Part shown: piece by piece, positions 1 to 10,614 of the stretch
Layout of the letters: each line of letters opens with the position of its first letter
Numbering within the stretch: the stretch's first letter is position 1
Assembly: GCF_030698175.1 (NCBI RefSeq)
Contig: NZ_JAUYNT010000022.1
Coordinates: 1-64,000 of the forward strand
From: Pseudomonas sp.
GTDB taxonomy: Bacteria > Pseudomonadota > Gammaproteobacteria > Pseudomonadales > Pseudomonadaceae
Reading direction: 5' to 3'
DNA: 64,000 bases
Notes under the pieces: model-generated
Told to the model about the DNA's origin: nothing
What the model saw: only the letters and a program-made list of their open reading frames with translations
Databases searched by the model: none
Translations under genes and position numbers: made by a program

Positions 1-552
1 CACCACAAAGCTGTTGGCCAGCCAGGACGGCACGCTGCCGCCCGGCTCCGAATACAGCTGATAGACCACCTCGACCTCACCGCCCTGTTGCGGCGTCAAG
101 ATCCACTGGCCTTCCACCTTGCTGACCCGCACGAAACCTCGCTGCGGCGGCAGGTAGTCGGCAACCCCCCGCAGAATCCGCCTGACGCTGCCGTCGGCGC
201 CACGTTGGGTGGTGATCTGCAGCACCGAATCGCGCGGTTGCACCGGCCAGGGGCTATAAAAACGACTGTAGGTCCAGCTCAAGTTGCCCTGCTGCTTGAG
301 CAACTTCTGCTCGATGCAGGCATGAATCCAGGCGCAGGCCGCGCTGACATCCTCCTGCAGGGCCAATAACCTGGGCATCTCCGCGCGCATGCGGGTGACA
401 CCGCGAAACGCCTGGTAGCTGGAGCCCGCCACCCGCTGCAAATAGACCTGGATACCGTCCTCATCCTTGACCAGGCGCCATTCAGCCGCCTGCACCTGGA
501 CCCAGCCCAGCATGAGCACAGCGCTCAACAGCCACCACACCAGCCTTCTCAT
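1..552 (-). CDS. START-domain protein (partial, C-terminus cut by window edge)
   Basis: The first 184 codons are visible; the C-terminus lies beyond base 1. Residues 1-22 look like a signal peptide (MRRLVWWLLSAVLMLGWVQVQA), so the mature protein is probably periplasmic or envelope-associated. The body (EWRLVKDEDGIQVYLQRV, then WTYSRFYSPWPVQPRDSV and GQWILTPQ) resembles bacterial START/SRPBCC lipid-binding proteins common in Pseudomonas. The ligand cannot be inferred. It lies 37 bp downstream of the YkgJ-like gene on the same strand, so the two may be co-transcribed. The family call is from recognition of the pattern, not a search. Confidence 0.75.
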   Translation of the reverse strand, partial: MRRLVWWLLSAVLMLGWVQVQAAEWRLVKDEDGIQVYLQRVAGSSYQAFRGVTRMRAEMPRLLALQEDVSAACAWIHACIEQKLLKQQGNLSWTYSRFYSPWPVQPRDSVLQITTQRGADGSVRRILRGVADYLPPQRGFVRVSKVEGQWILTPQQGGEVEVVYQLYSEPGGSVPSWLANSFVV

Positions 553-589
553 CCCGTCTCCAGCTCCATGCCTGCAATGCTGCACAGTA

Positions 590-850
590 TCAGACCGCGG
601 CGGCAGTGCTCTGCTCCAACCAGCCCAGCAGGTGAAGCGCCTCGGCCGTGCTCGCACCGCAGACCTCCGGGTCGGCGCTAAAGGCGGCGCACACCGCCGG
701 GCGCTCCGGCTGGCCGAAGATCGCGCAATGGTTTTCCGCGGTTAACTGCATGCAACGCACCCCCGCCGGCTTGCCCTGGGGCATACCGGGAATAGGCGAA
801 CTGATCGAAGGGGCGATGCAACAGGCACCACAGCCGGCGCGGCACTTCAT
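590..850 (-). CDS. YkgJ family cysteine-cluster protein
   Basis: An 86-residue protein with a dense N-terminal cysteine cluster (C3, C7, C10, C11) and further cysteines near residues 33, 42, 54 and 63. This layout is typical of the YkgJ/UPF0153 family, thought to bind zinc or an iron-sulfur cluster; its role is not established. No signal peptide, so cytoplasmic. The start is the ATG at 850, with a GAGG about ten bases upstream. It precedes the START-domain gene on the same strand. Confidence 0.85.
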   Translation of the reverse strand: MKCRAGCGACCIAPSISSPIPGMPQGKPAGVRCMQLTAENHCAIFGQPERPAVCAAFSADPEVCGASTAEALHLLGWLEQSTAAAV

Positions 851-974
851 GGCAAGACAACCTCAAGCACATAGACCAATGGAACCAGGTAGCGATTTTA
901 CGTCGTGCGAGCCCGCTTGAGCAGTCGCCCCAGGCAGATTCAGACCAGCGCCAGACGGGAAGTGGATAGCCGGG

Positions 975-1847
975 TTACTCGGGTGCTTGCAAGCGACGCA
1001 ACAGGCTGGAGGTGTCCCAGCGGCCACCGCCCATGCTCTGGACCTCGGCATAGAACTGATCGACCAGCGCCGTCACCGGCAGCTGGGCACCGTTGTGGCG
1101 CGCCTCGTCGAGCAGCATCGCCAAGTCCTTGCGCATCCAGTCCACCGCGAAGCCTAACTCGAATTCACCCGCCAGCATGCTCTTGTGGCGGTTATCCAGC
1201 TGCCAGGACTGCGCCGCGCCCTGGCTGATCACCGCCATGGCCGCCTGCCCGTCGAGGCCCGCGCACTGGGCGAAGTGCAAGGCTTCGGCGAGCCCCTGGA
1301 GCAGCCCGGCGACGCAGATCTGGTTGACCATCTTGGTCAATTGACCGCTGCCGGCTGGGCCCATCAGCCGCGTCATGCGCGCGTAGGCCTGGATCACCGG
1401 TTCGGCACGCGCATAGGTCGCGGTATCGCCGCCCAGCATGATGGTCAATGCGCCACTTTGCGCACCGGCCTGGCCGCCCGACACCGGCGCATCGAGAAAG
1501 CCCAGCTGACGTTCGCCCGCCAGCTCCGCCAGTTCACGGGCAAGCTGCGCCGAGGCCGTGGTGTGGTCGACCAGCACCGCCCCCGCCGTCATACCGGCAA
1601 AAGCCCCGTCGGCGCCCAAGACCACGCCGCGCAGATCCTCGTCGTTACCCACGCAGACCAGCACCCACTCAGCCCCGGCGGCCGCCTCGCGCGGCGTCGC
1701 GGCGGATGTGCCGGCAAACTCGGCCAGCCATTGCGCCGCCTTGGCCGGCGTGCGGTTGTAGACACAGACACTATGCCCGGCGCGGGCCAGATGCCCCGCC
1801 ATCGGGTAACCCATCACACCCAGCCCAATAAAGGCCACCTTCGCCAT
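975..1847 (-). CDS. NAD(P)-dependent oxidoreductase, 3-hydroxyisobutyrate dehydrogenase family
   Basis: This 290-residue enzyme has an N-terminal Rossmann fold (FIGLGVMGYPMAGHL, residues 6-20), the substrate-binding signature DAPVSGG (119-125) and the catalytic lysine region GSGQLTKMVNQ (K172). These are hallmarks of the beta-hydroxyacid dehydrogenase family, which includes 3-hydroxyisobutyrate dehydrogenase and tartronate semialdehyde reductase. The exact substrate cannot be told. I place the start at 1847 and not at the upstream ATG at 1919, because GGAGGTGAGT lies directly before it and the family fold begins there. It is transcribed divergently from the exonuclease gene. Confidence 0.9.
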   Translation of the reverse strand: MAKVAFIGLGVMGYPMAGHLARAGHSVCVYNRTPAKAAQWLAEFAGTSAATPREAAAGAEWVLVCVGNDEDLRGVVLGADGAFAGMTAGAVLVDHTTASAQLARELAELAGERQLGFLDAPVSGGQAGAQSGALTIMLGGDTATYARAEPVIQAYARMTRLMGPAGSGQLTKMVNQICVAGLLQGLAEALHFAQCAGLDGQAAMAVISQGAAQSWQLDNRHKSMLAGEFELGFAVDWMRKDLAMLLDEARHNGAQLPVTALVDQFYAEVQSMGGGRWDTSSLLRRLQAPE

Positions 1848-1940
1848 ACTCACCTCCGAATAACAGGGAAAACAGCCTAACATGGGCTTCGCCGGGCCAG
1901 ACAAGCCCAGCCGACTCAAACCCTGCGCAATGGAGTGCCG

Positions 1941-2492
1941 ATGAAATACTGGCTAGTGATAGATCTGGAGGCCACCACCGAAGAAGGGGGCTGGCCTCTA
2001 CAGGAGATGGAGATCATCGAAATCGGCGCCAGCCTGGTCAACGTCGCCGGGCATGAGGTCGAGCATTTCCAGCGTTTCGTGCGGCCACTGCGGCGCCCGC
2101 AGCTGACCCACTTCTGCCGCGAACTGACCCAGATCAGCCAGGCCGATGTCGATGCCGCGGCGCCCATGGCCAGCGTCTGGGCGCAATTCGAACACTGGCT
2201 GCACAGCCATCGGGCGCACCTGAGCGCCTGGGCCAGCTGGGGCGACTACGACCGCCGCCAGCTCGAGCACGAGTGGCGCAGCCAGCAACTGCTCAGCCAG
2301 CTCAGTCGGCTGCCCCACCTCAATCTCAAGCAAAGCTTCGCCGAGGCCCGCCAATTGCCGCGCCAGGTCGGCCTGAAGGCCGCCTTGCAGTTAGCCGGCC
2401 TGTCCTTCACTGGCCAGCAACACCGCGCCCTGACAGATGCGCGCAATACCGCCCGGCTGCTGCCCCTGGTGCTGCCGGTGCAAAGCAGATGA
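1941..2492 (+). CDS. DEDDh-family 3'-5' exonuclease
   Basis: A 183-residue single-domain exonuclease. The DEDDh catalytic residues are readable: D8 and E10 in VIDLEAT, D102 in WGDYD, then H161 and D166 in HRALTDARN. The shape (short, DxE near the N-terminus, a WASWGDYDR block) recalls ERI1/KapD-like exonucleases acting on RNA or DNA ends; the substrate is not known. The ATG at 1941 is preferred over an in-frame GTG two codons upstream because TGGAG sits six bases before the ATG. Confidence 0.85.
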   Translation: MKYWLVIDLEATTEEGGWPLQEMEIIEIGASLVNVAGHEVEHFQRFVRPLRRPQLTHFCRELTQISQADVDAAAPMASVWAQFEHWLHSHRAHLSAWASWGDYDRRQLEHEWRSQQLLSQLSRLPHLNLKQSFAEARQLPRQVGLKAALQLAGLSFTGQQHRALTDARNTARLLPLVLPVQSR

Positions 2493-2630
2493 CGGGCAAA
2501 ATGCGCTTGGGCATACTGGCGGACCTTTTTTATGGCCTGCCATCCATGGCGGCCACCCTTCGGGCCATCGCTACGCGACGTTAAAAATGGCTCCAGGCAA
2601 TTTTTTAACCCCCTTTTCGAGGAATTGCAG

Positions 2631-2912
2631 ATGTTCAAGGTCAATGAATACTTCGACGGCACCGTCAAATCCATCGCCTTCGGCATGGCTGAAGGCCCCG
2701 CCACCATTGGCGTGATGGCGGCAGGCGAATACGAATTCGGCACCAACCAGCTGGAAGTGATGCACGTGGTCGCCGGCGCCCTGACCGTCAAGCTGCCGGG
2801 CAGCGACAGCTGGGAAACCTTCGCCAGCGGCAGCCAGTTCACCGTGCCGGCCAACAGCAAGTTCCAGCTCAAGGTTGCAGTCGATACCGCTTACCTGTGC
2901 GAATACCGCTGA
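2631..2912 (+). CDS. ppnP: Pyrimidine/purine nucleoside phosphorylase PpnP
   Basis: A 93-residue cupin-fold protein ([10 protein letters not shown], then [15 protein letters not shown] and NSKFQLKV) matching the PpnP/YaiE family. Family members carry out phosphorolysis of several nucleosides to base and ribose-1-phosphate. Cytoplasmic. The start at 2631 follows GAGGAATTGCAG; the open frame extends upstream to 2532 but those codons have no family resemblance. A strong hairpin terminator follows directly, so the gene is probably monocistronic. Confidence 0.92.
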   Translation: MFKVNEYFDGTVKSIAFGMAEGPATIGVMAAGEYEFGTNQLEVMHVVAGALTVKLPGSDSWETFASGSQFTVPANSKFQLKVAVDTAYLCEYR

Positions 2913-2929
2913 GTTCGGCGGCGCCATAG

Positions 2930-2956
2930 AAACCGGCCCAAGTGGCCGGTTTTTTA
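2930..2956 (+). terminator. Rho-independent terminator after ppnP
   Basis: A 9-bp perfect stem (AAACCGGCC / GGCCGGTTT) with a 5-nt loop, followed by TTTTTATT. The T-tract runs into the right arm of a palindromic repeat described separately. Confidence 0.9.
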
Positions 2957-2992
2957 TTGGCTATGTCAAAATTACGTGTTGCACGCAGCTTT

Positions 2993-3158
2993 CGTAGGGT
3001 GGGTTAGTGGCGCAGAGGCGGGTTGGCAAAGCAACTGCGCAATTGGTGCGCCACGTAACCCACCAAGCGCTAATCGGCCTGTCCCCTCTGGTGGGTTACG
3101 GCGCAACTGACTACGCATCAGCAGATAGCTCGTGGTCATGCGCCTAACCCACCCTACG
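2993..3158. repeat. REP-like palindromic element (GTAGGGTGGGTTAG type)
   Basis: Perfect 15-bp terminal inverted repeats (CGTAGGGTGGGTTAG at 2993-3007 and its complement at 3144-3158) enclose inner arms that also repeat the TGGGTTA/TAACCCA motif, near 3054-3064 and 3090-3098. The same family occurs between ahcY and metF at 9594-9708. This type is widely dispersed in Pseudomonas intergenic regions. Confidence 0.85.
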
Positions 3159-3264
3159 GATTACCGCGCCCCAGGCATCATCTAGCGGGCCCACACGTTT
3201 CAACACATAACGGATACATAGCCTTTTTATTGGCTATGTCCCAGTTACGTGTTGCAACACGCAA

Positions 3265-3306
3265 GTCCCACCTTCACCTGGTTCGTGACCCTGATGAAGG
3301 TGGGAC
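3265..3306. repeat. 12-bp inverted repeat hairpin
   Basis: GTCCCACCTTCA (3265-3276) pairs perfectly with TGAAGGTGGGAC (3295-3306) across an 18-nt loop. No T-tract follows on the plus strand, so it looks like part of the repeat island and not a terminator. Confidence 0.7.
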
Positions 3307-3354
3307 AAAGAGCGCTTATGGTCCTGCAGGATAGCCAGTGTGCTCGCGCTCGCT

Positions 3355-3441
3355 TCGCGGATGAATCCGCTCCTACACAAACCCGGCACCTGCAATAACT
3401 TCATCGGCTGACCAACCCTGTAGGAGCGGATTTATCCGCGA
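3355..3441. repeat. Convergent REP pair (TGTAGGAGCGGATTTATCCG type)
   Basis: A 23-bp unit at 3419-3441 starting TGTAGGAGCGGA has an inverted copy at 3355-3377 with one mismatch, separated by 41 bp. This is the classic Pseudomonas REP sequence in a paired, inverted arrangement. Confidence 0.85.
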
Positions 3442-3549
3442 TTGGCCGGTGCAGACAGCACAGGTATCAAAGCTAATTCCCTCTCGCGCCAATTTAGGTC
3501 CCTCGCAACGCATAACTGGGACAGAGCCTTTTTATTGGCCAACGTCTAG

Positions 3550-5253
<1,704 letters not shown>

Positions 5254-5355
5254 GCGTGTCAGGGCGAATCCACAAGCCAGTAGCAAAGCGCAACTTAATC
5301 ATCTGAGCTAACCTGAAATATCTACGTCGCTGCGCTTAATTACTGCAAGGTCACC

Positions 5356-6159
5356 ATGACCAAAACGCATCGCACCGCTCTTGCTATTGCCCTACTGACG
5401 TCTGCAGCGGCGCAGGCAGAGCCGCCCGCGGTGCTACGCATTTGCTATGAAAATCAGGACTTAATGCCATTCTTCGCCGCAGTAGCAGACCATGGAGAGC
5501 CCGGACATGGCTTACTGCTCGAGCTTATTCAGTCAGCGGCACAACAGGCTGAGCTGCGCATTGAGTTCCAACGCCAACCGTGGAAACGCTGCATCCTGCA
5601 ACTAGAGCAAGGTCAATCCGATGGCATCTTTGCCGTCATCTGGCAGGCCAGCCGTGATTCATGGGGACAGTTCCCCGGACGTGACCCCCAGACCAATGCG
5701 CCGGTACAGCCCGGCTATCGGCTCTGGCAAGTTGACTACCCAATCATCAGTCGCAACGGCGGCACGCTGGCGTGGAATGGCACGCAATTTAGCGGCCTGA
5801 AAAATGGTTTAAGCGCCCCGCTCGGCTATATCGCCAACCAGCGCCTAGAGAGCTTGGGCGCATTGGCAAAATCCTCCTACAAAGTGGACGTCGCACTCAA
5901 AATGGTGGCGGCTGATCGTCTTGACGGCTACGTATTGGAGCGCCAAACCGCCCGCACATACTTGCGCAAATTGGGCCTGCAGACACAGCTAGGCTTTTTG
6001 CCTGAGCCGCTGTTAAAAGCCGACTGGTATCTGCCGCTGTCTCATCAGTTTTACCGCGACCATCCAGAACTGGCGCAGCGTTTCTGGCAGGCGCTCAGTG
6101 ATCAGCGTGAACTGCGCGCAGAGGAACTGACCCGCCGCTATTTGTCAGATCCCGACTGA
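5356..6159 (+). CDS. Periplasmic substrate-binding protein, SBP_bac_3-like
   Basis: This 267-residue protein starts with a signal peptide (residues 1-21, ending AAAQA). It continues as a type II periplasmic binding fold similar to the polar amino-acid binding family, with blocks LRICYENQDLMPFF, QPWKRCILQLEQGQSDGIFA and a C-terminal Q..LGFLPEPLL. The W-KRC-LQLE block is typical of orphan members not linked to a permease, and none is next to it. AAGG lies six bases before the ATG. Ligand unknown; it could be a stand-alone sensor or scavenging protein. Confidence 0.8.
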   Translation: MTKTHRTALAIALLTSAAAQAEPPAVLRICYENQDLMPFFAAVADHGEPGHGLLLELIQSAAQQAELRIEFQRQPWKRCILQLEQGQSDGIFAVIWQASRDSWGQFPGRDPQTNAPVQPGYRLWQVDYPIISRNGGTLAWNGTQFSGLKNGLSAPLGYIANQRLESLGALAKSSYKVDVALKMVAADRLDGYVLERQTARTYLRKLGLQTQLGFLPEPLLKADWYLPLSHQFYRDHPELAQRFWQALSDQRELRAEELTRRYLSDPD

Positions 6160-6216
6160 TCGAGCCCCCGCAACAAACAGGCACGGTCCGGCTACAAATG
6201 ACTGGGTAACCCCGTG

Positions 6217-6702
6217 CTAACTTACTGACCGCGTCAGCCGCAAATGAATCAGCGCAACGCGCTGGCCACTTTTATCTTGCCGCGCCTCAATCCCATAGGC
6301 CGTAAAGCCCAGCGTGGAATACAGCAGCAGGCCGGCGACGTTCTGGTTAAAGCACGAGACTGTCACCTCGCCGGCCTGATGCCTGGTAAAGGCAATAACG
6401 ATCATCTGCTCAATCAGATAACGCGCCACTCCACAGCCACGGGCATGTGGCGCGACTATCACATTGCCAATGGCACAGCTGCCGCCGGTTTCCCAGCGAT
6501 AGAAATTGGCAAACGCCACCACCTCGCCATTGAGTTCGACCACCGTGGAATCGCTGCGCAGGTCAATCGCCGCCTGCAACTGCGCAGGCGTCAGCGGGTG
6601 ACTGGCCTTGGGATAGAAGAAAAACAGCTCCTGCGCGCTGGGCGCAAAAGTACAGATGGCCGCGAGGTCTGGCTCGGTTACCGGGCGCCGAGTTAATTGC
6701 AT
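6217..6702 (-). CDS. GNAT family N-acetyltransferase
   Basis: A 161-residue GCN5-related acetyltransferase. The acetyl-CoA pyrophosphate-binding segment is readable as VIVAPHARGCGVARYLIEQMI (residues about 82-102), and the fold ends with the beta-bulge LLLYSTLGFTAYGIE. Substrate unknown. GGGAG precedes the ATG at 6702. It is convergent with the binding-protein gene and upstream of the cytochrome gene on the same strand. Confidence 0.88.
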   Translation of the reverse strand: MQLTRRPVTEPDLAAICTFAPSAQELFFFYPKASHPLTPAQLQAAIDLRSDSTVVELNGEVVAFANFYRWETGGSCAIGNVIVAPHARGCGVARYLIEQMIVIAFTRHQAGEVTVSCFNQNVAGLLLYSTLGFTAYGIEARQDKSGQRVALIHLRLTRSVS

Positions 6703-6760
6703 GAGTCCGTCTCCCTGACGCTTAAACCTTCCTTAGCACGGCTTATGCCGCGCAGACACC

Positions 6761-7225
6761 TCAATAATCGCGAAACTCGTTATGGCAGGCCTCGCAGGCG
6801 TTCTCGACTTGCTTGAACGGCTTGGCCAAATTGGCTGGGGTTAGCGGTTTTTGGCTGCTGACCAGCGCCAGATTGGCGGTGGCGCTTTGCAGTTGCTTGG
6901 CCAGTTCATCGAAGCGCTGCTGATTAACCCAAACTTCATCTTTGGCGCTACTTTTGCCTTCATCCTTGACCTTGGGAAAGTGCTGCCAAGGCTGCTGCGA
7001 CAAAGTCGCCAAACTGCTCGCCCCGGCGGCAAACGCTGGCTCGTCGAACTTAACCCGGCCACGCAACATGCCACCGAGCTGTTCGCTGGTCTTGAGCATT
7101 TGCTTGAAGAGGGTTTTGCGCTTGCCCAGCGGCGAGTTCGGATCGACCGGCTCGCACGCGGTCAGACTCAAACAGGCCAGCAGAACAACAAACAACCTAG
7201 AGGCAAACAAAGAGCTACGGGACAT
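6761..7225 (-). CDS. Cytochrome c' family lipoprotein
   Basis: 154 residues. A lipobox (LSLTAC, C24) predicts lipoprotein processing after a 23-residue signal peptide. A single haem site, CEACH (C144, C147, H148), sits at the extreme C-terminus, as in four-helix cytochrome c'. The rest is helical and lysine-rich, without other cysteines. The open frame extends upstream to 7369, but the signal peptide begins at 7225. Likely role: haem-based gas binding or electron transfer anchored to the envelope. A palindromic element lies upstream. Confidence 0.85.
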   Translation of the reverse strand: MSRSSLFASRLFVVLLACLSLTACEPVDPNSPLGKRKTLFKQMLKTSEQLGGMLRGRVKFDEPAFAAGASSLATLSQQPWQHFPKVKDEGKSSAKDEVWVNQQRFDELAKQLQSATANLALVSSQKPLTPANLAKPFKQVENACEACHNEFRDY

Positions 7226-7294
7226 GGCGGATACTGTCGGGGAACCAAAATGGCCGCCAGTATCCGCGCTTCGACGCGTCTTTGACAGCGAGGC

Positions 7295-7436
7295 AGAACC
7301 TGCGCAAGGTCGTCGCGAGCGCAGGTCAGGGCAGCGCCAGCTCCTGCTGGCCTGCTGCATTTCCCGCATCCATGCGGGTCACAAGGCGCAACGCCGCAGG
7401 GTGCGCGAAGCCCGCAGCAGACCCTGCACAGGTTCT
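7295..7436. repeat. MITE-like palindromic element between MAPEG and cytochrome c' genes
   Basis: Imperfect 15-bp terminal inverted repeats: AGAACCTGCGCAAGG at 7295-7309 pairs 13 of 15 with CCCTGCACAGGTTCT at 7422-7436. Internal dyads include GCCAGCTCCTGCTGGC and CCCGCATCCATGCGGG. The last base is also the first base, on the plus strand, of the MAPEG stop codon. It resembles a repeat I recall from other Pseudomonas genomes. It may act as a transcript 3' hairpin for the MAPEG gene. Confidence 0.7.
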
Positions 7437-7822
7437 TAAGCAGCAACCACAAACAGGCTGACAATAATGCCCATGCCAACAGCCCACACCAGGCTGCGCA
7501 ACGGGCCCAGATCGCGGATGTAGCAAACAGTGAACAGCACGCGGCTAATCACAAAAGCGATGGCCAGGGCATTCAGGGTTGACTGCTCGGCGCCGCCGGC
7601 CAGATGGGCAATAATCACCGCGGCGGCGAAGGCTGGGGTCACCTCAAAACCGTTTAGCTGAGCACTGGCGGCACGCTTGCGGGCACCGTCGAGGGTGGCC
7701 AGAAAGGCCCGCGGGTCGCGATTCGCCTCAGGACCAAAACCACCGCCGGCAAATTTGGCATAGCCGGTGGCCAGATACGGCAGACACAAGGCGATCAGCA
7801 CACACCAGTAAGCAATTGTCAT
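7436..7822 (-). CDS. MAPEG family membrane protein
   Basis: A 128-residue membrane protein with about four hydrophobic segments (residues 3-20, 62-80, 84-100, 108-127). The motif NRDPR near residue 35 and the RVLFTVCYIRDL block near residue 93 match bacterial MAPEG proteins, relatives of microsomal glutathione transferases. Inner membrane; the substrate of bacterial members is generally unknown. Its stop codon abuts a palindromic element. It is divergent from ahcY across a 351-bp gap that holds the ahcY promoter and riboswitch. Confidence 0.88.
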   Translation of the reverse strand: MTIAYWCVLIALCLPYLATGYAKFAGGGFGPEANRDPRAFLATLDGARKRAASAQLNGFEVTPAFAAAVIIAHLAGGAEQSTLNALAIAFVISRVLFTVCYIRDLGPLRSLVWAVGMGIIVSLFVVAA

Positions 7823-7938
7823 GGCAACTCCATTTATTGGTTATTAGAGCCCACAGACTGCCCAAAAGCGCCGCGCAATACCATGACCCAAGCGCCTTAT
7901 GGGCATGGCAAATAGCTCAGCATGAACAGCAGAAAACC

Positions 7939-7975
7939 TTGGGCTAAGGCGCGACGCTTGGCTATAATTGCCAAG
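7939..7975 (+). promoter_or_regulatory. ahcY promoter with dyad around the -10 box
   Basis: TTGGGC (7939-7944), an 18-bp spacer and a consensus TATAAT (7963-7968) form a sigma-70 type promoter. The -10 box lies inside a perfect 6-bp inverted repeat, CTTGGC (7957-7962) and GCCAAG (7970-7975), which looks like an operator. The expected transcription start is near 7975. Confidence 0.7.
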
Positions 7976-7981
7976 TTTTCT

Positions 7982-8004
7982 GCGTGCAGGCTCTGCCTGC
8001 ACGC
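7982..8004 (+). other. 5'-end hairpin of the ahcY leader
   Basis: A perfect 10-bp stem, GCGTGCAGGC / GCCTGCACGC, with a 3-nt TCT loop begins about seven bases after the predicted transcript start and just before the riboswitch aptamer. No T-tract follows, so it is not a terminator; 5'-end stabilisation is a plausible role. Confidence 0.6.
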
Positions 8005-8014
8005 TCCCGCCACC

Positions 8015-9580
<1,566 letters not shown>

Positions 9581-9593
9581 TAAAACGCCAAGC

Positions 9594-9708
9594 CGTAGGG
9601 TGGGCCGCTTCGCTGCGTAATCCACCGATCACTTCGGCGGGTTACGCGCCGCGCAAATACCACCGCGAGCTTTTGCTCAGGTGGCATGCGGCGCTAACCC
9701 GCCCTACG
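9594..9708. repeat. REP-like palindrome between ahcY and metF
   Basis: Terminal arms CGTAGGGTGGG.. (9594) and ..CCCGCCCTACG (ending 9708) are inverted repeats of the same GTAGGG family as 2993-3158. The inner sequence holds another GGGTTACGC/CGCTAACCC pairing. It sits between two genes of one pathway that may share a transcript, so it could attenuate readthrough or protect the upstream mRNA. Confidence 0.8.
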
Positions 9709-9733
9709 CCCGATGCCTTGAAGGGATTTTTTA

Positions 9734-10579
9734 ATGTCACAAGAACGCCGTTACAGCTTCGAGTTCTTCCCGACCAAGACCGACGCCGGCCATGAGAAAC
9801 TCATGGCCGTGGCGCGTCAACTGGCGGGCTACAACCCCGATTTCTTCTCCTGCACCTATGGTGCCGGTGGCTCCACCCGTGACCGCACGGTAAACACCGT
9901 GCTGCAATTGGATAGCGAAGTGAAGGTGCCGACCGCACCGCACCTATCTTGCGTGGGCGACAGCGCAGAAGATCTGCGCAGCCTGCTCAAGCTGTATCAA
10001 AGCAACGGTATCAAGCGCATCGTCGCATTGCGTGGCGACTTGCCCTCCGGCATGGGCATGGCCAGCGGCGAGATGCGTTACGCCAATGAGCTGGTGGAAT
10101 TTATCCGCACGGAAACCGGCGAGCATTTTCATATCGAAGTCGCCGCCTACCCGGAGATGCATCCGCAGGCGCGCAATTTTGAAGATGACCTGGCAAATTT
10201 TGTGCGCAAGGCCCGCGCCGGCGCCGACAGCGCCATCACCCAGTATTTCTTCAATGCCGACAGCTACTTCTATTTTGTCGAGCGGGTACGCCAGATGGGC
10301 GTCGACATCCCGATAGTGCCGGGCATCATGCCGATCACCAACTACAGCAAGTTGGCGCGTTTCTCTGACGCCTGCGGCGCCGAGATTCCCCGCTGGATTC
10401 GCAAGCAGCTGGAAGCCTACGCGGACGACATGGAGAGCATTCAGGCCTTCGGTGAGCAGGTCATCAGCCAGATGTGCGAACGACTGTTGGCCGGTGGCGC
10501 ACCGGGCTTGCACTTCTATACCCTCAACCAGGCCGAGCCTAGCCTGGCGATCTGGCACAACCTCAAACTGTCGAACTAA
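9734..10579 (+). CDS. metF: 5,10-methylenetetrahydrofolate reductase
   Basis: A 281-residue FAD-dependent TIM-barrel enzyme that reduces methylene-THF to methyl-THF for methionine synthesis. Family blocks are clear: RRYSFEFFPTKTDAG at the start, SCTYGAGGSTRD, LRGDLPSG, and the barrel segment AITQYFFNADSYFYFVERV. AAGGGA lies seven bases before the ATG. It is the natural partner of ahcY in the activated methyl cycle and has the same orientation. Length is normal for bacterial MetF. Confidence 0.98.
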   Translation: MSQERRYSFEFFPTKTDAGHEKLMAVARQLAGYNPDFFSCTYGAGGSTRDRTVNTVLQLDSEVKVPTAPHLSCVGDSAEDLRSLLKLYQSNGIKRIVALRGDLPSGMGMASGEMRYANELVEFIRTETGEHFHIEVAAYPEMHPQARNFEDDLANFVRKARAGADSAITQYFFNADSYFYFVERVRQMGVDIPIVPGIMPITNYSKLARFSDACGAEIPRWIRKQLEAYADDMESIQAFGEQVISQMCERLLAGGAPGLHFYTLNQAEPSLAIWHNLKLSN

Positions 10580-10614
10580 CTCAGCCGGCAGTCAATAATT
10601 GCTCAAGGATGACC

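Larger units (their letters stand above)
2951..3540. repeat. Palindromic element, one full and two half copies between ppnP and ligB
   Basis: The full copy is at 3201-3254. Its left arm CAACACATAACGGATACATAG.. and right arm GGCTATGTCCCAGTTACG.. pair at 19 of 23 positions around the loop TTTTTATT. The right arm alone recurs at 2951-2983 (30 of 33 bases match). The left arm plus loop recurs at 3505-3540, just before ligB. The half-full-half order brackets the other palindromes in this 670-bp gap. I see no convincing gene in the gap. Confidence 0.75.

Noticed and set aside
2951..3540. Possible CRISPR-like array in the ppnP-ligB gap
   Set aside because: Repeats are palindromes of different families with irregular spacing; there are no uniform spacers and no cas genes in the window.
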